From assembly GCA_918026815.1 (NCBI GenBank), contig CAKJVC010000153.1:212849-276848 (forward strand): a stretch of DNA of 64,000 nucleotides, in the 5' to 3' direction. Positions 55,301 to 64,000 of the stretch are shown one piece after another (position 1 is the stretch's first letter; each line of letters starts with the position of its first letter). The translations under genes were made by a program, and so were the position numbers. The notes below the pieces were generated by a model that saw only the letters and a list, made by a program, of their open reading frames with translations, was not told where the DNA came from and searched no databases. This stretch comes from Chalara sp. BL73. Taxonomy: Eukaryota; Ascomycota; Leotiomycetes; Helotiales.

Positions 55301-58300
55301 TATTAGAGCTTCGTATAGCTTTTTTGAAAAAACGAGCCGCGGCGTAAGTCGTGCTTTTTTAGTAGAAATAAAAAATCGACTTGTCGGCGGATTGTATTTT
55401 AATAAACGGTTTGTATAATCTACAAATTTTTTTCGCTACGGTTTAGCAAATAGTTGTTAGTATCGTATTAAGTTTATTTACATTTGTAGTGGAGTAATAG
55501 ACTTTCCGGATAAACTTTTTTAAGACTAATAGAATCTGGTTTACCGATTTTTTCTTTTTTAATCGATACAAGCGATAGCAAAGCGGATTTATGCACGAAC
55601 CGACTTTTTTACTTTGGGCAGCGGCAGCTATTGTTAAATGCATTACGTAAAAGTAGTTTGTTCGAAGCGCGATTTAAGTGCAGTTCAGCAATCGAAGACT
55701 GGCTTTCGTTAATAGCCGTTAAAAAACAAAGCAGTAGTCGAGGTTTAGTTTAGGACGCAGCTCCGACTTATAGAACATAACGCGCTTTATATTTGTGCAG
55801 CTGTTTGTTCGTAGAAGCACTTGGTTTTTTCCGGTCGTGTTTAGCTATTGCGTAAAAACGTTAAGTTTGTCGGTAGGACTCGCGGTTTTTTTTTGGAAGC
55901 AAGAATTTCGAAAACGAACATTAATATTACTAATAATAATAAACGAATCGTGTAGCGTTTTAAAATGCTTTTTTATATTTTGAATGCTTATCGAGGCTAG
56001 AAAGAAGTAAACGCTAAAAACGCGTAGCTTGAATGTTTGGAATGTAATAGAGTAAGTCGTGACTATCGGTTTAGCCGTAAGCACGCTGCGGACGTGTTTG
56101 GTTTTTAACAAGTAAATGCTACTAGTTGAACGTTTTCGGATCTGTGTAGTTTTGCACGTAAACGCAATAAACCGCCGGTCACGTTTCCGCAAGTAGTAGT
56201 CGACAAACCAGGTTTCTGCTACAAAAAAAAAGTCGTAAATCGTGTTTACTAACCGACAACAAATTTTAAACTTGTTTAGCGACAGCTTCCGGACATTTAT
56301 ATAGCTAATTCGTACATTTATAGCTAGTCGAGAAATTCTATTTTATATTGCAGCTGTTGCCGGTACGTGTTTACCGCTGCATAAAACGTATTTTTTTAGT
56401 GCTAGTTGTTGCATCGAGTGTACAGGTATGTTTTTACTAGTTTATTTTAGCATAGTATTTATGCATGTGCTAACGACACTACATCGTATTTTTGGATCGA
56501 TGCCGCGCCGACTATGTTTCCGGCGCTGTTTTTCGTTTGTAAAAACTGCTTTTAGTAAAACGAATTATAAATCTTACGTGGACTTTTATTTAAATTTAGA
56601 CAAGACAGTTTTCGGCCGAATTTCTTAAACTATATTTCGGACAGCGTATATAGTGCGTTTTTGTATACAGTAAGCTCGACTGTTTAATTATTATTTTGTA
56701 ATTGCCGATACTACAGAATACTACTTTTTTGCTCGGCATTATATATTCTTAAGATTTTTTTTATAATCTAGTCGTAAACCTGTTTAGCGGTCAGGTTTTA
56801 AAGATTTTTTACTAGACAATCTGCATACATTCAAGTGACTTTTACCGGCTAACGAGTTTTAGCTTTCTTAAAAAAAGTAAATGTTATTACTTCGTTCGAT
56901 GCTAACCGGTCTACTCGAAGTTAAGTAGAAAAGATGCAAAACGAAGAATCGGCGTTCGAAACTAAAGTCGGTAGCAGCAGTCGTAATAACATTAGCGTAG
57001 GTTGTAGCTGTAACAAGCAGCTTGAGTATAGTGTCGGAAGTACCGATGACTTATTTGGCTGCTGAGCTTAAATAGCCTGAATAGCTGTAGTTATTTCTTG
57101 ATAATATACCGCGAGTTGATCGCTTAGATCTTAAATCTTTTTTTAAAAAAACGCGACTTGGTAGACTACGAACTATAACGTCGGGTTAGCTAGTGCTTTT
57201 ATAAGCAGCGGTGTCGACAAAAAAGAAAAGTTAACTAAAATGTCGCTGGCTTATTGATTGTTTCGATAATAACGATTAGTTTTAATTAGCGTTAACTCCG
57301 TTGTATCGAATGCTTTTTTTTTCGCGTTTTTAGCGATCGCTGTCAGCGGAAAGCTAGTTGGCGTTGCAGGTGTTATTTCTAGGTTTTTTTGGCGTTGCTT
57401 ATGCTTTATTACTTAGCTTTTTAAGTCGACATTTTTTGGCTTGTAAATGTTATAAGTCGTCGATACGTTTTGGACTGATTAGCTAAATTGCTTTACGGTC
57501 AGCTGTTTTCAGCAAAGAGTCAGTATATCAGAAACGGTCAATTTCCGGCAGTTTTAAGTGCGAGTACGGCGAAAGCTCGCGATTCGACAGTTTTATAAAC
57601 GGCGAGCGGATTTGTCGGGGACATTTTTACTTTAGTTTTTAGTAAACGCATAATATTGTTAATAAAGTAACGGAGCACTGCGCGCAAGCTGCGAACAGCA
57701 CTAGGAACATGCTAAATAGTTATTAAAGTGTCGCAGCAGATTTTCGCACAGCAAAAGCTTTTTTAGTTTATTGTGCCAGCGAATTGGCTGCTTTTTAGAA
57801 GTTAGGCTTAAAGAATTTATTTGAAGTTGTTTACAGTAATCGCAAAAACAGATTTGATCGGCGAGCGTTATTTTTTTATATTTACATGCGAGCTTTATTT
57901 AACAAACGGGATTTTTTTTTTTATTACTGCTTTTTTCAATTTTATGAAAAAGCACAAACGTATCCGGGCAGTTTTTGAGCTTTGCCGCTTTTGCAATTTC
58001 CAACCGAATTTTTTTTTGCGGAATAGTATGTCTCGACAAAGCTTGTTGCAACGCTGTAAGCATGATTTTTTCTAGGGCTACGGCTGGCTGGTTGCAATAT
58101 TGAATTAATTGCACCTACGTGCAAAAAACGTCGTACGGCAGAAACTTTTCGATTCAAGAATTTGAAACTACGTCCGGAATAAAAACAAAAACGCCGGCAT
58201 TGGTTTGTTGTTTTAAATATAGCCACCGCCGGCTTTTTTTCAACTTTTTATAGAACTCGTTTTAGTTTCAGCGGTGATGTTCGTTTCGTGGCAAACGTTT

Positions 58301-59870
58301 TTTTGTGTATTCTGGATACAAACTACGAAAAAGCCGCAGTTTTACTACGGCGGCATTTGTTACTTTTTTAAGCCGACTAGTTGGATTCGGGTTTGCTTTA
58401 AAGACCGCTTTCGCGTTTTAGTAATGCTGAAAAAGGTCGGCATAATAGCGTCGATGCAGCATTAAATGCAGTGTTTTGTCGATATTAAATTAGTTAATTG
58501 TTTAGAACACTTAATACAGCGTTTAGACTTTTAAGGGTTTTTGGGCTAAATGCAACAGTGCTGCGCAAGCTTAGAACGATGTCGGGGTTCGCGCATAGAA
58601 ATTAATAGTAGTCAGGGTTCCGTAGGTCCGCCAGTGTTTAAAGATAGCTTGCCAGGCAGCGATCGCAGCAGCGTTTCTAATAGTTTTCGCTTTTTGAATT
58701 ATTTTGTTTGCGGTAGCATAGTTGATGTTTTTCGCTAGCGTAGTCACGGAGCAGAGCGGCACGTTTTTGGATATAATCCAAGTTAAAGCCGGCAGGTAAT
58801 GCTTAACGAAAGCGCGCTTCGCTTTTTTTTCGATCGGCGTTTGAGCCTGCGGAAAGGTTTAGTTCGACACTGTTAGGGTTGGAGTAAAGAAAAGTAATGG
58901 TGAAAAGAAAAAAGCAGCTAAAATTCGTAGGTTTTTGCGGGCTCGCCGCTTTTCTTTAGTACAGTTGCGATTAGTGACGGTGTATTAAAGCTGCTGTTAA
59001 GTAAAAAGCGAGTTAAAACCGGACATGGCATCGTTATTGTTTAAAGGCTGAATTTTATTTCGTTTCTGGCGTTTCGGTGCGAAACTTAGGCCGTCGTTTT
59101 GATTCTTTTGATTATTACTGCTTTCCGGGTTAGACATAAGCGAAGCGTTTTCGGCATCGGAGTTTAGCACAACTAGAGAAAGTTAAGAAGAATTAAAGTT
59201 TGCTAGGGCTAACTTATAAGTGCGCTTTGGCTGGGCTAAAAAAGTGAGATCGGCGTTGTCGATACTGCTATTACTTATATCGGTGTCGTTTAATAGCACA
59301 GCACGGGTTTGCGAAAAGTTTTGCTAGATAAAGCGCAACGCTGCGGTTGCATCGCAAGCAATAAACAAAGAACAGAAACGCGTAGAATTAGTTACTACTA
59401 CAGTATTTTAGCGCATTCTTTGCAACAGGAAATGAAAAAACTGGATATAGTTTAGCGAAACGGTGGAACTTGCAGCCGGAGAAAACATAGCAATAAAAAC
59501 GGCCCAGCAGATTTCAAATAATTGAAGTTAAACGATGCTAAAAAAACAAAAAGAAATGTCGCCGGAAATAAAAAGGAAAAAAAATAGAGTATCGCAAAGC
59601 CGCTTAGTGCTGCTAAACAGAAATATTTGGCATAAGTGGCGCCGGTCGAAACCGGACGAGTGGCGGAAATCTTTAGTTTTTAAAAGTTTAAAAATAGTTT
59701 CGGGGCTTGCGTAAAAAAAAAGTAACGAAAAAAACGCCGAAAGTACGGACGCAATTTTACTTTGACTCGCAGCGTTGTTTTTTTACTTTGTATTTTATTT
59801 TATTTTTTAGCGTTGCGCCAAATTAAAACTAAAGCGATTATTATTGAATAAATAAATGTTTTTGCAATTT
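52360..59870 (-). pseudogene. RIP-degraded non-LTR (LINE) retrotransposon
   Basis: Read on the minus strand. An endonuclease segment near 55850-56190 reads FKLRVFSVYFFLASISIQNI, FKTLHDSFIIISNINVRF (from G-D-I-N) and FQKKTASPTDKL. The RT lies at ~54100-54720 with FLDLQSAFDIVNYQKLDQIL, KCLSSIRRLIAALMF, LLFNMFINELLYILNAG, and LYYADNKVILTKTIRETQRL, where the catalytic YADD is now YADN. ELNFNVKKCAVISTESAVLI follows. A downstream segment (53181-53504) and ORF1-like pieces (57899-58114, 58571-58762) flank it. Stops inside the frames sit where Trp or Gln is expected, as RIP predicts. The 3' side is toward 52.36 kb. The element cannot move. Ends are set by the composition change, without target-site duplications. 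Confidence 0.75.
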
Positions 59871-61147
59871 TCGGAAACCTAGTATATATTAATTTATAGT
59901 TAGTTAGTTTTTCAAAGCAAAATAAATATAATATTTAAAAAGAAAGCAACTTGAATAACTTTAACTCTAAAACTAGTAAATAAACTCGATGCGAAAAAAA
60001 CTGGATAGTAATTTAACTTGAAAAATTTAAAGTTAAAAACGAAAATAAAGTTAAAGAAAATGTTAACGCTGCGCTTTTGCTCTTTTTTTAAACAGAAAGA
60101 AAAAAATAAAAAACAAAGCAAAAGTAATAACGTATGTAAAAAGTTAAAAAAGAGTATAATTAAAATAAGAAAAGTTTAACGGAGCATAAAAATAAAACGT
60201 AAAAAAGTATTAAAAACTCTTTAAAAAAAAAAAAAAGAAGTAATACGAAAGAAGTAAGTATTAAAAAAAAACGGGTATTTAAAAGCTTTTTCTTTTTTTT
60301 AACAAAGAGAAGTTATTTAAGTAAAAAGATTAAAGAAAAGTTATATTAAAAAAAAAAAAGAACCGGTATATTATAATTATTTCTAAGTACTAAACAAAGT
60401 AGCAATAAAATGTAAACAAAACTCAAAAACAAAATATAAAAATCAGAAAGTAAATAGTAGTTGAAAAGAAAAAACAAAAAAATACGGAAAAAATAACCCA
60501 GCCAGATAATAAAGTAAAAAGCTAAAATAAAAAGCCTAACCGCGAGGCCGGTGGTATCTGGGCCCAAATACCAGGCGGTGAACGGATTCTGCCCACCGAA
60601 AAAGCGCCAAAGCCCAAAACCGGAGTCTTCAAATACCAGCTCTCAAATACTACTTTGCGGCTGACACTTTCATTTTTTTTTTTTTCGCCTTGCTACAAGC
60701 TTTAAAAACTGACTATGCTTTTTTTACGGTTAAACTAAAGCCTGCATATAATTTCAAGTGAAAAGATCGAGTTTTGCTTATGCAACATGCTGCTTCAAGT
60801 TACTTTAAGCAGTTGTTAGTAAAGCTTAGAGTTATACTTAGTTATTTTACTTTTATTTCCTGGTTACAACAGCTTTACTACTTTTTAAAAAACTTCGGAG
60901 CAAGCTTTTAGTTAACACGTAAAATCATAGCGCTTGCCCAAGGGCGGCGAATCAAAGACCGCTAAAAGCATACAAAAGAAAAGGCCGCAAAAAGGCCTGT
61001 ACAAACAGCCGTGGTGATTTGAAGCGATCAAGTACGCAAGTATATAAACAAGCAGCTATTTTTTCGAGTTTCGAGCTTTTTTCGCGCTTCAGCATTTATA
61101 TTTCACTCTTTTTTTCGTAACTCAAAAAACTTTATTGGCCGCTTCAA
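59871..61147. other. AT-rich subtelomeric spacer
   Basis: A/T-rich with polyA/polyT tracts to 60530, then a GC-richer patch 60535-60680. It includes the left copy of a diverged direct repeat (60640-60860). No gene recognised. Confidence 0.5.
60640..60860 (+). repeat. Diverged subtelomeric direct repeat, copy 1
   Basis: AACCGG...TTC, then AAATACTACTTTGCGGCTGA and a T-tract, recur at 61725-61985 as AAATACTACTTTGCAGCTGA with the same order of downstream elements (ATGCTTTTT, GTTGCTTTAA-like and TAGTAATTCTACTTT-like parts). Similarity beyond the first 60 bp is loose. Confidence 0.45.
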
Positions 61148-63892
61148 ATGTCTGACAACTCTGCGCGCCAACCGGGCATAGATTCAGGCTACGTTTAATC
61201 ATTTAGCACGTCCTTTAAAAAAAGCGAGTTTAAGTAAAATTTTTTTTTTAAGCTTTACTAAATTGCTGCTTTGTTAGTATGCATCAGTTGTAGATTTCAA
61301 CTGTATTCGACCAGCTATAGAATAAACGTTATTTGTGCAACTTTTTAAACTGTTTTGTTACATTTAAACGTTTAGCCGATCGGGAGCAGCATTTAGCAAA
61401 CAAGCACTTCGGAACGCTGTATATCTGTTTTATCGTTGAATATAAAAAAAGCATTAAAAAGCTATATTCGCGGAAAAATAAGCTTTAGAAGCACATGCAC
61501 AAAAAGCATAGCGAAACGGTAGTTGCTGCTAAACAAAATCAAGCAAAGCCGAAAAATCAGCAAGTAGCCAGAAAGTAGAAACTCGGTTTTGTAGCGAAAA
61601 AAAAAAAGCAGTAAAACGTTCGGACTTAGAAACAACCATATAGTAAACAACAATGCTTTAAATTAAAACATACGCAATATTATTTTGCAATGTCCTGAGT
61701 TTTTAATGATTAATTAAACAGTCAGGACTTTGGAACCGGGGTTTTCGGATTTTACAACTTAAATACTACTTTGCAGCTGAAACACTTATTTTTTTCTTTT
61801 CTGCCGCTATTAACTTTTAAAAAGCTAGCGATGCTTTTTGTTATATCGTGCTTAGCTGCATGGTCAATTAAAGCTTTCTCGGCCAAATTGTGCAGCAGAA
61901 AATCGTTGCTTTAAATTACTTCAAATCGTGGTCGTTAAGGTTTTAAAGCTACGGCTTAGTAATTCTACTTTTTACAAGTTTAATAGTTAACTAGCTACAT
62001 TATTACTACGAACACTATGCTTTAGTTTGTACAGTTTATAAGTATGCAATATTAAATCTAGCGCAGCATTTAAGCAGCAAACACAGTAATATTAAAACTA
62101 AAAATCGGCATACAATTTTTGCTGCATATACAGAGCTTTTACTTACCCGGCCACTAAATGCTAATTTTCGATATAGCCCGGCGAACCCAACTTAGGCTAT
62201 TTAGGGTTTTGCTGTTCACGACGGATTTGCGTGTTATAAGTGCGAGTTTTTTACTACTAGCTAAAAGAAATTCCGGGGCTATCGTTTTAAAAAAACGCAT
62301 AGCTGGATTTCGAGCAAAAATCAACTCGGCTCGGCTTACTAGTTTAAAGTTAAACTTCAAACTTTTTTTACGGTCTTAGGAAATGCGATTTATTACTTTT
62401 GCATAACATTAGCTAATTTTAAGCTCGAGATACTTGTTAACAAGCAAAGCTAACCGACTAGCCAGCTTGTTGACGATATTAAAAAGCAGTAGGTGCACAA
62501 GTAAGCTTAGCAGGACGAGCTGCAAAAAATCCTGGCCGATAAAGCAAACAAGCATAAACGGACTAACTGGCTGAAGCGTGCTGAGTGGACAGCGCATTTT
62601 GCTACGAAGGATTTTAGTGAAATTTACATTTGCAGCCGAATGCCAAACCGGAAAAACAACAAGCTAAAAAAAATGTGTACTGCTATAAACCGGTTGTTTT
62701 TTAGCCGTTGCATTAATAGCTTAAAAAGTATGCTTTTAATAACTCGGCTGCTTCTGGCTAGCTTTTACTTTTAAAATGCTTACAGCCGGCTATTTAGGCC
62801 GTTGCAAAAAAAAACGAGCATAAATCGGTATTTTGTTTACTGGAAACGGCTTTTCTGCTACTGTTTAAATGTTTTTTCGCTGGATAAAGTAGCGTTGCTG
62901 AAAACGCACGAGTTTAGCTTTTCAAGCGCACAACGACGGAACTTCGCGCAGCTGTAGGCGCATTTGCAGAATTAGACCTGGCCGGAAAACGCATTAAAAA
63001 AAAAGCTTTTGCAATTGTCGGCTAGGTTTTGGATGCAGCGGCTCGATAAAGATCTTTTCGCTAGCTCGCTGTAGCATTTTGTTGGCGTGTTGAGAATTGA
63101 TAAAAAGTCTGGGCAATTCCGGCCGGCACACTTGTTTACTTATGTCCTGGCCGGGCTAGTGTATGTAAGAAAAGCGTTGCTAAAAAAGTGAGCTATTTTT
63201 ACTTAAAAGCGGCCGGGGATAATAGATCTGGGAAAGCGGTTTGACTAAGTGCGAAATGCTTAGCTCTGTAAAGCCACTTATTTTTCGATAAGTTATGTTT
63301 TAAGCTTGCTGCTTTATAGTCGGAAGCTTGCCCAGAAAACTAGTAGCCGGTTAATAGTGTTATAAAACAAGCACGAAAAGCTGATGTATTTTATAAAAAA
63401 GCTTATTCCGATAAACGATATCCGGAGCATAGTGGCCGAAATGACTGTTGATGCAAAAAACTTGTTGTAGGATTTTTTGATGTTTAAAAAAAAAGAAAAT
63501 ATCCGGTTTACGATTTTGCTAGCTAGTATTGAAAACGATTTGACTTAAACGCAGCGAAAAAAGTTTTTTATTTATAGTAATAGCTTTGCTGGGAAAAAAG
63601 TCGAAATGTTAAAAGACCTAGTCCGTAAGCGGCGAAAACAGAAGTTTCTAAATCAGAATAGCTAATAGAAATAAGCTGCTATTCGGAAATATTTAAAGCT
63701 AGTTAAAAAGTTTGAAAAGCTTTTTTTACTGCTAGCGCACTTTACCGGGAGTTAGCCCAGCCGAAAAAAAAAGATTACTGGACTACGCTTTGTAAATAGC
63801 ATTAACCGGGACCGAAATGTTTTTGTTATTAATAAGGAAATAATGCTCGTTACTTAGTATTATAAATTTTTGGCTTATTTTGACTTTTTTAA
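61148..63892 (+). pseudogene. Telomere-linked (RecQ-helicase-associated) ORF, RIP-degraded and truncated by the telomere
   Basis: Plus-strand frames broken by stops keep the order of the N-terminal half of fungal telomere-linked helicase proteins. A C2H2-like segment lies near 62215 (FAVHDGFACYKCEFFTTS), then KHKRTNWLKRAEWTAHF near 62545. Next is HFVGVLRIDKKSGQFRPAHL, followed by FTYVLAGLVYVRKALLKK (63080-63190). The block LLAHFTGS-stop-PSRKKKITGLRF, NSINRDRNVFVINKEIMLVT runs into YKFLAYFDFFK directly against the TTAGGG array. Intact relatives continue into a RecQ helicase, absent here. The start is uncertain: ATG at 61148 (MSDNSARQPGIDSGYV) is a candidate. The core from 62150 on is the secure part. 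Confidence 0.7.
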
Positions 63893-64000
63893 GGTTAGGG
63901 TTAGGGTTAGGGTTAGGGTTAGGGTTAGGGTTAGGGTTAGGGTTAGGGTTAGGGTTAGGGTTAGGTTAGGTTAGGTTAGGGTTAGGTTAGGGTTAGGGTT
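63893..64000 (+). repeat. Telomere, (TTAGGG)n
   Basis: About 11 uninterrupted TTAGGG units, then a stretch with TTAGG pentamers (63961-63990) before TTAGGG resumes. The G-rich strand runs 5'->3' to the right, so this is the right chromosome end. Confidence 0.98.

Noticed and set aside
1..64000. tRNA or rRNA genes
   Set aside because: No cloverleaf with a GGTTCRANYCC arm or rRNA-like block was noticed when reading; a covariance-model scan would be decisive.

Overview
This window is the right-hand end of a chromosome of a filamentous ascomycete. The last ~108 bases are a TTAGGG telomere array with the G-rich strand running outward. The genes carry short GT-AG introns (mostly 44-115 nt). The distal 16 kb is extremely AT-rich and holds repeats whose frames are broken by TAG/TAA stops, the pattern expected of repeat-induced point mutation (RIP). 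The genus cannot be named from sequence alone.

Layout. 0-25 kb: scattered genes in repeat-littered, decayed DNA. These are a small conserved four-TM protein, a Ser-rich single-pass cell-surface protein, a 3-exon acyltransferase-3, a secreted DUF1996 protein, a secreted type-B carboxylesterase and an 8-exon multi-pass membrane protein. Between them lie relics of a LINE RNase H, a patatin-like phospholipase, an unidentified gene and a TIR element. 26-48 kb: a dense, mixed-strand cluster. It holds an AflR-type Zn2Cys6 regulator, a small secreted octapeptide-repeat protein (a candidate RiPP precursor) and five UstYa/DUF3328 proteins, each with two HxxHC motifs. It also holds a truncated small membrane protein that may be a sixth UstY N-terminus, a membrane-anchored M3 metallopeptidase, an SUT/GPH-type MFS transporter, a GST-like protein and a second acyltransferase-3. 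48-52.4 kb: AT desert with a tandem duplication and an LTR-like scrap. 52.4-59.9 kb: a RIP-ruined LINE on the minus strand. 61-63.9 kb: the N-terminal half of a telomere-linked (RecQ-associated) ORF, cut off by the telomere.

How the genes may work together (inference). UstYa-family proteins are oxidative cyclases/tailoring enzymes in fungal RiPP pathways of the ustiloxin/phomopsin/asperipin type. Such clusters usually also hold a secreted repeat precursor, peptidases, a C6 regulator and a transporter. The 26-48 kb block has a candidate for each role, so it looks like an uncharacterised dikaritin-like RiPP cluster. The precursor is atypical: its seven-fold repeat K-L-Q-R-D-V-D-A has no aromatic residue and no KR site. 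The only Tyr/Phe segment, H-E-Y-L-G-F-L-S-G, occurs once, ahead of the repeats. Two acyltransferases suggest an acylated product.

Exon structures were worked out by eye from splice signals, reading phase and protein-family continuity. All family names rest on motif recognition, without a database search.
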